Shown piece by piece: positions 1 through 11,782 of a stretch of DNA of 64,000 nucleotides (within the stretch, counting starts at the first letter, position 1; every line of letters begins with the position of its first letter). The position numbers and the translations under genes are program-made. This stretch comes from Proteromonas lacertae. Its lineage: Eukaryota > Sar > Bigyra > Opalinata > Proteromonadidae. Location of the stretch: contig NGBS01001169.1 in the NCBI GenBank assembly GCA_002245135.1, forward strand, positions 1-64,000. Reading direction: 5' to 3'. Below the pieces are notes generated by a model. It saw only the letters and a program-made list of their open reading frames with translations, searched no databases and had not been told where the DNA came from.

Positions 1-1540
1 GGTTTTAATATGATAAACATAATTGATGGAAATTTACCAAATACAATTCATTTAGATATTAAAACAGGAATATTTTCAGGAAGTTTATCATCTGATTTTG
101 TTGAAATGAATTTGAGACTAGAAATAAGAAATACCTTTAATATAGAAAGTAATGAGATTGATATAATTTTAAGATATGAAAAATGTGAATGGAAGTAAAT
201 ATGACACTCTATATTTATGAATATGAAATATTAATAATATATTTTATGTGAGTTTTATAAAGATCATTATAAATATGAATTATTTCCATCAATAAAGAAT
301 GGAATTCAATCTAAATCAATGTGTTTAGAAGGAAACTATATAGTAAAATTGGGAAGAACGGTTATTATAACACAGAAATGTATGGCAATTTAGTGAATTT
401 GTAATAAATATAATTGATGGTGGTGATATATTTCGAGATTATTATCGAGGAGGAAATTTAATATAGTGAATATTTGAAGAATTATTTTAAGAATAATGAT
501 GAATTTTAAATACAGTGATGAATCCTTTGAATTGTGATTGGTTAAAAGGCAAATCATTAGAAAACTGGAAAGATGTAGATGATTCAATAAAATCCTTATC
601 TGGAATAACCAAAAGATATTATTTAAAGAAATTCGAATTTAGAGAATCAACATTAGATTTAACCTCATTTTATATAAGAATGAAATATTTTGGAAAAGTA
701 GTGATGTATATGAATGGAATAGAATTCTATGAAACAAATGAAAATTATGCAAGTCCATTATCAATAGAAGAAGTAGAATACTATAAGATAAGTGGTTCAA
801 TCAGTTTATTAGAAAGAAACAGTCCAAACTATTTAGGAATAATATTAGAAATGTTAAAAATTACAATGGTAATGACATAATGGAATTAAAAGATATGATA
901 TTAATATCTGGAATAAATTCTTGTAGTTATTCGATATATGAAGATTATAAAGATGACTATGTTTATGAAAATATTCCCAGTGTTGATGATGGGTAGTGTA
1001 TGAAAGAGTATATAATGTTTTTAACATTTACGAGATGGATCAAAATCTACATGGCACTATAATGAAAATCAATTAATTGAATTTGGAATGAAATTTTCAA
1101 ATTTGAATCAAAATGGTTTAATGGAGTATTAATTAAAACAGGTACACAATATGGCCGTTATGCAATAGATTGAAATTAAATGGAAGAATAAATTCAACCA
1201 ATTTAAAACATTAATTGATAGAAATGGAGATAATCAAGATACATTTCCTTATCAATATAACTCATTATTATTTTCATCTGAGAATGATAATGATGAATAT
1301 ATGAGTTATAATGGAATAGAATTAAGTATAAGTAAACATGGAAATTTTGGTTTTGAAACAACACAAATATCTCCATTGATTTGTCAAAATTCTTGTTTCA
1401 AAGATGGGGAATGGAATTCAGCTCCAAAAGGAGAGATTAGTTATTTTTATGTGAAAGAAACCAAGCTGGTTTAAGAACAAGAAGAATGTGGTTATAATTT
1501 AGAGTGGGAAAATGAAGTTAATGAATGTAAAGATGCTTTA
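1..1540 (+). pseudogene. Decayed 5' portion of giant repeat-built surface protein
   Basis: Continues from beyond the left edge. Short open stretches in different frames (10-198, 515-880, and pieces near 870-970 and 1050-1130) carry fragments of modules that are better preserved downstream. Near 40-90 there is an Ig-like strand with LDIKTGIFSG; near 330 a Cys piece with CLEGNY; at about 605-730 an ITKRYYLKKF ... MYMNGIEFY unit equivalent to the YINGKEIF units after 1541. Several frame changes are needed and stop codons lie between the pieces; I see no GTAT...TAG introns that would remove them. From about 1490 the frame used after 1541 is already open. Seen: fragmentation. Inferred: pseudogenised or poorly assembled upstream repeats of the same gene. 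Confidence 0.6.
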
Positions 1541-4500
1541 TTGAATTTAGAGTCTGAATGGGATTATTCCAATAATATTCTTTCTTCCATTTGGACTGAT
1601 TTAAATTACTATGATGATGATATGAAATGGTATAAATATAAAGTAAATGAATTTCCAATAAAAACATCAATAACAACATATTACAAAAATAATTTTATAA
1701 TTGATAATGATTTAAATAAAGTTGGTAATCCTGAAATATATACAATATATAAAAACGGAATAATAATCTATATAAATGATAAAGAAATTTATCGAAATAA
1801 TATGCCTAATGGTACTGTAAATGGAGAGACATATGGATTAGATTCATTTGATAAGATAATATATGAAAGAATGTTAATACCATTAAAAGTAATTCAAAGT
1901 GGTTTAAATACAATCGAAATTCACAAATCGAAGAATAGTACCAAAAATCAAATAGATTCTTTTATATTAACAATATCAAAAACTAAGCCAAGTATGTCGA
2001 TAACAATTTGTCCAAGTAAATTATCATTTCGATCAATGTTTGAAGGAGGTGAATATTATGAAAATTGTGAAGGAAATAGAATTGGTAGAAAAGTCTCAAT
2101 CTGTCAAAGTAATGGTGAATGGAGTGAGTTTAATACTGACAATTGTAAAGAATCGTTGATAAATATGAATAGTTTATGGGAATATTCGAATAACAATGAA
2201 GAAGAAAATAATTGGAATAATGAATTTAAGAATAAATGGTTAGAATATAAATTCAAAGAATTTCCAATAAAAACAAGTATAACAACATATTACCGAAAGA
2301 TATTTACAAATATCCGAATCAATGAGTGATATTGGTGATGTTGAATTAAGAATCAGATACAAAGATGGAATAATAATATATATAAATGGAAAAGAAATAT
2401 TCAAACGAAATATGAGAGATGGTAATATTTTATATAATACAAAAGCAATAAAATCCTTTGAAGTGTTAATTGAAGAAAGAATCTCAATTTCTATGAAATT
2501 AATAATGAAAGGAATGAATTATATAGGAATAGAAATTCATAAATCTGAGAATAGTTTATCATCTCAAAAAGATACATTTTATGTATCGTTAATCAAAACA
2601 GAAAAATTATCATCAAGTGTATTAATAACTGCCAAAGATGATTTTGATTATATATTACAACCAAATGATCCAAAAATTGTAGTTATAGAAGAAGAAGGAA
2701 TAAAAGACTTCGATAATATTGATAGTATAGTAAAATATAGATATTATGGTTATAATTTAAACATATTTCCATTCTCTATAATATTTACATTTAAGAATCA
2801 TGAAGCAAGGTATTTTAATGAATTTAGTATTAGTGGATGTACAAATGATGATTATTCTCACCCCAAACACATTCGAATCTATGGATCAACAGATAGTGAT
2901 AATCCAAATTGGGAATTATTATATGAAAATTTCGATTTAGGATTAACAGAGTATGATATTGATTTAAATAGTTGTAGAACAATCTTTTCATATCCATTAC
3001 AAGTTATAAAATCATATGAATCAATAAAATTTGAAATAGTCGAAACTAATTATGTTGGAGGTTGGATTCAATTTAGATTATTAACGTTTAATTATAATCC
3101 TGATTATAGTATTTTAATATATAATGAATTGAACTATACTGATTATAAAAGAATTACTGATTGGTATTTGAATTTCGAAGATAAAGAAAATTGGATAGAA
3201 AGTAATACATTTCCATCAAAATCAGTAATAACAAGATATTATCGAAATATTTTCGAAATATTAAAACTAGAAGATAATGGTCCTCCATTAATTTCGATTG
3301 GTTTTGGTGGTGGAATAATAATATATATAAATGGCAAAGAAATATTTAGAAGAAATCTTGCTCATGATGAAATATCATCAAGTACAACAGCTATAAAGAA
3401 TGAAATAAGAAATGAAGAAATATCAATTCCTTTAACAGTAATTCAAGAAGGAATAAATTATTTAGGAATAGAAATTCATTCTTATTCATCAAATCCATCC
3501 AATGAAATAGATTTATTTTCATTTTTCTTATATTCAACTACTGCAATTACCAATTCTACTCAAATCTCATTTAATAATACTGTTGTTTGCGATTATTCAA
3601 CTCCCTCTGGTAGAAGAGTAAAAAGTATAAGCGGTATAGAAAATACATTTTCAATTGATAATGGTTATGTTCAGTATTATTTAGCTGAAATAGTTAATAA
3701 CATATCTGAATGGTTTCCATTTAATATAACATATAAATTTAAAGACAATAAAGCCAAATACTATAATCAATTTAGTATTAGTGGATGTTCAAATGACTAT
3801 TATTCTCACCCCAAACACATTCGAATCTATGGATCAACAGATAGTGATAATCCAAACTGGGAATTATTATATGAAAATGAAGATTTAAGATTAATTGAAT
3901 ATGGTTGTAATATAAAATCTTCTTATCCATTACCAGTTGAAAAATCATATGAAATATATAAACTAGAAATAGTAACAATGAATAATTTCAATGATAGATT
4001 GAGTGTTTTTATTCAATTCAAATTATTTGTTGTAAATGTAAAACCATTACCAATATGTAAGAAAGATAATAATGAATATCCATCTGTATATGCTGGAGGT
4101 ACATCTATATTAAAATGTGGTTCAGGAATAACATCTCGAAGATGTAATGAAAATGGAGAATGGGAAGAAAGTGAAGAGTGTTCAACAGTAAAATCACTTG
4201 AATATTATCATAACTATTATAATCTAACAGTTGGAATAAAATATACAATAAAACCCAAAACGAAAGGATTTTGTTCATCAATTGAGAATTTAGAAATACC
4301 AAGTGATAATGGTTTTGAAATGAAAAATGGAGAATTGATAATCAAATTAAAAAAACCAATAGATGAATTTGTTGAAGTAAAATTTCAATGTGGAATTGAT
4401 GGATCTACTACAACATTGAGATTTTTGAGTAATGATGGTTATATGTTATATTCTAATTCAAAGATAAATGAAATTAGAAGTGTTTTGTATAATGATGAAG

Positions 4501-7500
4501 TGAAAAGTTGTGAAATATCTCCATCATTACCATTTGGAGTTTATTTTAACCCAAATTATTGTATAATCAATGGATATTTATCCAATGTTGTAAGTGAAAT
4601 GAAAGAATATAGAATAAGATATCTAGTGAAAGAAGGAGAAAGAGCTATAGAAGATGAAATACTGTTATTAGGAATTAGTTCGAATTTGATAGAATGTTCT
4701 TATGGAGTTGATGATATAATTGTTATTCCTTCATCACAACCATTTAAAATAAACAAAGCACATTGTAATGTTCCAATTCAAAGTTGTCGATTAAAGAATG
4801 GAATATTATTTGATAATTTGGTATTGAACGAAAAGAATGGTGAATTATCAACAACAGGAATAACAAAAATTGAAAGTGAGAGAGAATTAATAATCGAATT
4901 TAGTAATTTGAGACAAACAATAGAAACAAAAATAAAAATAAAAGTTGATATTGTATGGAATCCTTATTCTAATCCAATCCAATTCTTCCACTATCCATCA
5001 AATGAGATAATGATAATAAGTGGAGTATATATTGATGATATAAAACCCTCATTTGAAGGTAGATTAGATAGTTGTGAAATAAGTAATGGTTATGTTTTAC
5101 CAAGTGGAATTGTATTAAATCCATATAGATGTATAATTAATGGAATATTAAATAATAAACCAGAATTTGACTATCAAACATTAATAATTAGTGGAAAAGA
5201 TAGTCATAGTAAATCCTCATTTACACTAACAATAAGATATTATGAATCTGATGCAAGTAAAGCAAATGAAGGGTTTAGAGGATATTATTATAAAGATTAT
5301 TTTGATGATACAAGATGTTGTCAGCATCATGAAATAACCAATAAAGCCATATTGAAATATGTGATGATAAAAGATCAAATCGATTATGAAGATAATTCTT
5401 ATTTATGGCCTGATTTGAGTTACAATTTCGAACAACAACATTCTTTGAATTTTTCATATATATCAAATGGTTTTGATAAAAGATTACAATGGAATGTCAG
5501 TGGAAGTTCTTGGATGAAATACACCATACCACAGTACAAAATCTTCTCCTTCTCTGTACTGTAATACAGATTGTTCTAATAAAGTTGGATTGAAAGGAAA
5601 TTTTTTGATGGTTTTGGATATGGATTTATGTATTTTGGAAGACCAAAAACATCTTCAATATTTCGAGCTGTGTTTAGACATGAAGATAATAGTTATTTTA
5701 ATAATACAATATATCATATTCCAATTGGATTGTTAGAATATAATTTTACATATGCGATTTATCCATTAAATGCTCCAATTCCAATAAATATTCCAATATT
5801 CCATAAATCAACAGAATCAAGTAAATATATATCATTTTCAATATATCCAACATTACCAGAAGGTATATTATTTAATGATTTGAATGGTGAAATAAGTGGA
5901 AATCCATTAGTTGAATCACCTTTAACATCCTATTACATAACAGCAAATTCAAAATCAGTTGATAAACTCACAACCAAAATCGAGATAGGAGTAGAAAGAT
6001 ATGATGATGATAAATCCTCTTTTACTTGTTTAAGTAAATCTGAATATACAGTTGGTGAAGAAATAATGATATATTGTGAAAGAATAAGTCAATCTAAATT
6101 TACATCAAATTCATTACCAAATAGTTTATTATTAAACAAAGATGATGGAATAATTTCAGGCAAATCATTCGAACTATTAGCAAATTACAAAATAAAAATA
6201 TATAGATATGGCTTAAATGGAATATGTTCAACCTGAAATTACATTAAATATAAAATGTTCAAATTACTATTTTAGATTAGAATATAACTATATGGGTGAT
6301 AAAGAAGTGACAATAAAACGTAATGAAGATAATCATGAAATAATAGCGATGGTGTATGATAATCCAAATTTACATGTTGTAGAATATGTTGTTAATGAGA
6401 ATAAAGGAAATGGAAATTATAAAATGAGTTTTAAACATTCTGGAAAATATATAATCTACAATTCAAAGCATGATATATTATTTGCGAAAGAAATAGATTT
6501 AGAATTTACTGAAATATCATTTTCTGTTGTTGGTGAAGGAAATCCAATTCTAGAATATAAGAATAATGAAATTTCATTGATTTTGGTATAGATTTTTATA
6601 TAGGTCCAAAAATAGTGAATGGATGTAACTACTTCGAAATCGATAAAATACCGAATGGAATATCATTCAATTCATATACAGGAGTAATATATGGTTCAAT
6701 TATGAATGATTTTAAAGAAGGTAATGTGAATATAAGATGTAGAAATGAAAATGGTTATTCTGAAATAGTTACATTGACTATTAGTGTGAAACCCAATCCT
6801 AATTATCCTATTACAAGTGCAACTGAATGGGAATATACAGATTATAGTCAAACAGATTCTTCTTGGTCATTGTTTTATAATCCAAATGATGAGTATTGGA
6901 AATCTGGAATAGCAAATGAATTTAACAAAAAGTCATCAATTACTAGGTATTATCGAACTTCATTTGTAATAGAGAATATAGCAAATACTGGTGCTCTTTC
7001 AGTTATAATTACTTATAATGATGGTATAATTATATATGTAAATGGATATGAAATATTCCGAAGAAATCTTAAAGCAGGTGAAATATTTTCTTCAACATTA
7101 TCATTGAAAAATGAAATAAATAATAGAAAATTATCAATTCCTTTAGAAGTAATTCAAAATGGAATAAATTATATAGGAGTTGAGACGCATGATTATTCCA
7201 TACCAAAAGATAAAAGTGATTCATTTGTATTAGTATTATCAAAAACAAATACAATTACATCATCTACTCAAATATCAAAAGCTGATAATGTTGATTATGT
7301 TTTAACACCAGCAACAAATAATGAATTAGATAAAGGTTATAATGTAGAAGGAATGGAAAAGACATTTGAAATAAAAGAAGAAATTGCTAGAGATTTTAGT
7401 TCAATTAGCATTCTATGATAGTAATAGTTATGTAATACATCCTGATTATTTTTTCCCTTATAATATTACATATACATTCAAAAATAATGAAGCGAATTAT

Positions 7501-9300
7501 ATAAATGAATTTTCAATATCTGGTTGTACAAATAATCAAAATACTCATCCTAGATCAATAAAAATCTTTGGAAGTAGTGATAGTGAAAATCCAATCTGGA
7601 ATGAATTATATTCCAATGAAAATATGGGATTAAGAGATTCTGGATTAAATTGTTATACCAAATGTTCATATGATTTATTTAATAATAAAAAGTCCTATGA
7701 AAGTTATAGATTAGAAGTGATAAGTACAAATGGCTTTATGACTCAATGGGGACAATATCTTCAATTCAAATTATTTGTAGTAAATCAAAAGCCATTATCT
7801 ATATGCGAAAGTAATTCAGAATATCCTTCTGTGTATGTTGGTGGAAGTTCAATGGTAAAATGTGATATAGGTTATAAAAGTAAAAAATGTTTAGAAAATG
7901 GAGTATGGGATAGTGTAGTTGATGATAGTAAATGTTTTGTAAATCCACCAACTACAGTACCACCAACCACACCAAAACCAACAACAGTTAAACCAACAAC
8001 AGTAAAACCTACAACAATTAATCCAACAACACCAAAACCAACAACAGTTAAACCAACAACAGTAAAACCTACAACAATTAATCCAACAACACCAAAACCA
8101 ACAACTGTAAAACCTACTACAATTAAACCTACTACAATTAAACCTACTGCAATTAAACCTACAACAATTAATCCAACGACAGTAAAACCAACAACACCAA
8201 AACCAACTAACAATCCAACAACAGAATCACCTCAACCAACTAACAATCCAACAAATGATGAATATACTTCTGATAATACACAAACTGATATAGCTGATCA
8301 AACATCATCTAATATTGATATATCAACAATAAATCCAACTATCAAAATGATTGATTCTTCATTCTTAATAATTATTAGAAATGTAGATGTTTTATCAAAT
8401 GATGATATTTTAGTTATTAAAGAATCAGTGAAAGAAATGTTGAATATTCAAGGATTGATAATTCCATTAGACCAAATAATGATAGAAAAAGTGAAGAATA
8501 ATCGAATGAGAATTTTATCAGAATCTCATTTGAAAGTGATAATAACAACAACAGAAACACAATACTATGTTGTAACATCAGCAATTAAATATATAACTCA
8601 TAATCCTGATAAACTAGAAAAAGAAATAAAAAATAGAGTAGATGAAAATTCAAATCTATATAATATAAAAATAGAAGTAAATTCAGATATAGATAATTCA
8701 CAAACAGAAAGTAATAATAATGTTGTGTTATTCATAATAATTATATCAGTTGTAGTTGTTATAATAATAATAATTGTTATTATTGTGTGTGTAATGAAGA
8801 ATCGAAGAAAAGTAGAACATAGAGCAGTAAATAAACCAAAAGCAAAAGCAAAAGCAAAAGCAGTAAAAAGAGAAAGAGAAATAGAAATGTCTAATGTGAA
8901 TAATAATAATAATGGAATAAGAATCACAATTGAAACAAATAATAATATAATTGATCCAAATATATCCTTACCTCCTGTTAAGAAAGATAATGTTGAGCCA
9001 AAGATAATATTACCTTCTTCTAAAAACAAAGATAATTCCGAAGCAAAGATAATACTTCCTCCAGTTAAGAATGATAATAATAAAGAACCAAAGATAATTC
9101 TACCTTCTTCTAATAATAATAGAGAACCAAAGATTCTATTACCATCATCAACCAATAACAACAATAATAATGATGATAATAAAGATGATGAAGAAGAAGA
9201 AATAGTAATATTACTTTCAACAAAAGAAAATGAAACATTCTCTCTTCCATCAAGTCCACAAACAACAACTAATCAGAGTGGAACAAAAGTTAGATTATAA
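1541..9300 (+). CDS. Giant modular single-pass surface protein (3' part, frame-broken)
   Basis: Large extracellular protein built from repeats, then a stalk, one membrane helix and a cytosolic tail. Module A (RYYR..F...DGIIIYINGKEIF...IPL.VIQ.GINY.GIEIH) recurs near 1650-1960, 2260-2590, 3220-3500 and 6930-7240. Module B (FSISGC, HPKHIRIYGS, NPNWELLYEN) recurs near 2790-3110, 3740-4050 and 7470-7790. Cys-containing CCP-like pieces (e.g. SVYVGGSSMVKCDIGYKSKK) follow two B modules. Ig-like strands of He_PIG style (LPSGIVLNP.RCIING) lie near 4440-5230 and 5820-6180. A Thr/Pro stalk (7951-8213), a membrane helix near 8725-8800 rich in V and I, and a basic, then Asn/Pro-rich tail end at TAA 9300. 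The frame changes near 2314, 5529, 5604, 6232, 6575 and 7405, so the gene is either broken or mis-assembled. Likely adhesion or recognition protein; function unknown. Confidence 0.7.
2823..2930 (+). repeat. Module B repeat, near-identical DNA copy 1
   Basis: This 108-nt segment matches 3771-3878 with only about four differences by eye, including the shared stretch around CACCCCAAACACATTCG. The flanking parts of the two modules are much more diverged, which suggests recent gene conversion or unequal exchange within the gene. Confidence 0.85.
3771..3878 (+). repeat. Module B repeat, near-identical DNA copy 2
   Basis: Second copy of the 108-nt segment at 2823-2930, offset 948 nt. Differences are three substitutions near the start and one near NPNWELLYEN. 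The third module B (near 7490-7620) encodes a similar peptide but its DNA is clearly diverged. Confidence 0.85.
7951..8213 (+). repeat. Thr/Pro stalk repeat (TTVKP/TTINP units)
   Basis: Tandem in-frame units of about 15-18 nt encode PTTVKPTT, PTTINPTT and PTTPKPTT. A 60-nt block is duplicated almost exactly (7975-8035 and 8035-8095). This is a typical O-glycosylated spacer between ectodomain and membrane helix. Confidence 0.9.
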
Positions 9301-9398
9301 ACAATATTATTATTATAAATATTATTATTACTATATTATTATTTCTTTCACAAAATTACTTAACAAAAATAGAATATACAAAAGAATTAATATACATT

Positions 9399-11447
9399 CT
9401 AATTAGATTTCTTTATTATTGGAATATCAAACAAAGCTTGTTTTCTTTGTTCTTGACAAGTTAAGAATCTGGGTTGTTGATTTCCTAAAGCATCTAATAC
9501 ACATTTATCATATTTTGACACTACTTTGATTGTTGGAATATTATTATTATTATTATTATTATTATATAAAACTGGTTTAGATTGAGATTTAGATATAAAT
9601 TCTGACGGTTTACTTATTTCAGGATTAATTATTTTTATAGGTAATTCATCTTTCTTTGGTTTATTATTTCCACTTGGCAGTATTTTTGATGATATTGATT
9701 CATCAATTATTACTTTGGAAATATATTTCTGTAATTTATTTATTTGTTCAGAAATGAATTTTATTTTTGCTGGTAAAATCATATCATTTTCATCATCTAC
9801 TTTTCCATCTGAATAAAAAGATTTATAAGTATTAGTCAAAGACTGATATAAAGCTTTATATCTTCTTAAATAGGATTCTAACATTATATAATCTTTATTA
9901 CTAACTTTTATTTCATTTGGAAAAGATAATAGAAACTGTTGCTTGAATTGTTTTAGTTGTTCTTTTTGCTTATCATTAAATTCATCATCAGATGATTCTG
10001 TATCACTTTCACTTTCTGATTTTGATGGTGGTTGTAATGGTGTAGATTCTACTTTTTTTTCTGGAATTATATCATTCTTTTTATTTTTCGATTTAATTAT
10101 TAGTGGTTTTAATACTATTGCTTCATTACTTTTATCATCAGCTTCTTCTTTAACATTCCAAGCACCTCGAATCACTTTTCTTTCATAATACTTATCTCTT
10201 CTTTCTTTCCATATTTCATCTCGATTTAATACTTTTGCTACTTTATTATTATCTTTATCTTCATGATAATGATGGTGATGGTGATGATGATGGTGGTGGT
10301 GATGATGTGAATCTGTTGATGGAAGTGATGATTCTCCTACATAAGAAGGTATTTTGTTATTATTATTATTATTATCTCTAGAAGAAGATGATGGTAATGG
10401 TGATGATAATGATGATGGAGTAATAGTAATATTTGATCTTACAGATAATGTGGTGGATGGTGTAAGTGAGATTGATTCAGTTGGATCTATTAAGTGTTGT
10501 AATTGTTTCGGTTTCCATCTTGATTCAGGAGTAACACACAACATGTGGGAAATTAATTCAGAGAATATTGGAGAATAATGACCGGGAATTGGATTATATT
10601 GACCACTCTAAAAAAAGATATAAATAATAATAGTTATTATTATACTTCTATTAATTTACTTAAATACATTATATTTGGAGCAATAAATGGACATTTAAAT
10701 GTTAATAGTTCATAAAATAATATTCCCATTGACCATATATCAGTGTTATAAGTATATGGAGTATTTCGACATAACTCTGGACTGGCATATAATGGAGTAC
10801 CATAATATGTATTTATTAAAACGTCATCATTTTCAGTCTATTTTGAATATTTTATAATATGATGATATACTAATCTACTTACACCAAAATCTCCAATTTT
10901 CAAAAAGTAGCCATCGGGGTCTTTAGAAGATATAAATACGTTTAATGACTTGATATCTCTATGAATAATACCTTTACTATGTATGTAATGTAAACCATCT
11001 AGTAATTGACTAAACATACATAATAATTCTTTTTCTGTGTAAAATTGATTGATTTGCTTTCTTCTTTTGATATCTTGATATAAATCACCATATTTCGCAT
11101 ATTCTAGAAGAACATACAAAGAATTCCACACATGACCATAAAAGTAACCAAAACATTTTATAATATGTGGTTATATTCATTAAAAAAAATTACTGTAATG
11201 TAGTATAAATAAAATGATATATGATCCAAACGAGATAATAATTTCACTTCATTTAACATATCCTTATTTCCTCCTAATTCTGGCCCTCTTCTTTCCTATC
11301 ATCAATAAAACTAGTAAAAAATACCTTCATAATCATAAGATTACCAGATCTCTTATGTCTCACCTGATACACTGCTCCTCCTGCAGATCTGTATACTTCA
11401 GATATAATAACAAAATCGCTATATTCATAGTCGCTTCTTGTACTCAT
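9399..11447 (-). CDS. NEK-like Ser/Thr kinase with poly-His C-terminal region
   Basis: Five exons by eye: 11447-11325, 11295-11221, 11170-10871, 10837-10646, 10607-9399, about 632 residues. Kinase features in order: a loosened glycine loop (RSAGGAVYQV), the lysine in LMIMK, helix-C glutamate in LNEVKLLSRL, HIIKCFGYF, hinge VLLEYAKYGDL, catalytic HRDIKSLNVF, GDFGVSR, YGTPLYASPEL and DIWSMGILFYEL. GDFGVSR and TPLYASPEL are most like the NEK group, which acts in cilia and the cell cycle. After the kinase domain comes a long Ser/Asn-rich region with about 13 consecutive His (near 10270-10310), acidic stretches and a basic C-terminus. The second intron (11220-11171) lacks GT-AG ends, see separate entry. 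The glycine loop lacks the canonical GxGxxG, so activity may be altered. Divergent from the gene at 11783. Confidence 0.8.
11171..11220 (-). other. Candidate U12-type (AT-AC-like) intron in the NEK-like kinase
   Basis: On the minus strand the exon ends in codons for RLDH and the next sequence is ATATCATTTT, close to the U12 donor ATATCCTTT. The following exon must begin with CCA CAT ATT to give PHIIKCF. The segment between has no usable GT donor or AG acceptor and ends in ATATAAC at the junction, with TTTTTTTTAATGA a few bases upstream as a possible branch region. With phase-0 ends the last two bases are AA; starting two bases earlier gives exact AT-AC ends and LDPHII instead of LDHPHII. Confidence 0.5.
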
Positions 11448-11495
11448 TTACTCATTTATTGTTTGAAACTGAAAAATCAAACTAACTCAAACAAT

Positions 11496-11507
11496 AATCA
11501 AGCTTAC
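11496..11507 (+). promoter_or_regulatory. ATCAAGCTT element upstream of the NEK-like kinase
   Basis: AATCAAGCTTAC lies about 50-60 nt upstream of the minus-strand start at 11447. The same core, TCAAGC(T/C)T, occurs shortly upstream of at least eight other gene starts in the window. Confidence 0.4.
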
Positions 11508-11782
11508 ATCTATTTCTTTCTATTTTTATCTAATAGCATGCTTTCAATTATAGCATAATATTCTCTTAAACATAATTTATGCGCTATTTTCTTTACTGAC
11601 ATAAAATAAAATTTCAAATTAACATTAATTATATAGAATAATGCTTAATTTCTTAAAAATCTTCTATAATATTTTATATAATAATTAATATGATCATGCA
11701 GCATCATAATTTCCAAAAAATAACTTCAAAAAAACATTTAGAAGTTTAAAGTTGACTTTTTTATATCAAACATTCATTTAAT

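Noticed and set aside
7872-8213. Minus-strand open frame of 113 residues with VVGLIVVGFTVVG repeats
   Set aside because: It is the antisense shadow of the Thr/Pro stalk in the surface protein; the repeats come from the codons on the other strand.
7951-8213. Regular tandem repeats that might suggest a CRISPR array
   Set aside because: Units are 15-18 nt, contiguous, coding and without spacers.
8598-9164. Long minus-strand open frame of 188 residues
   Set aside because: Lies wholly inside the membrane and tail region of the surface protein; composition is the complement of Asn/Lys-rich codons and no domain is visible.
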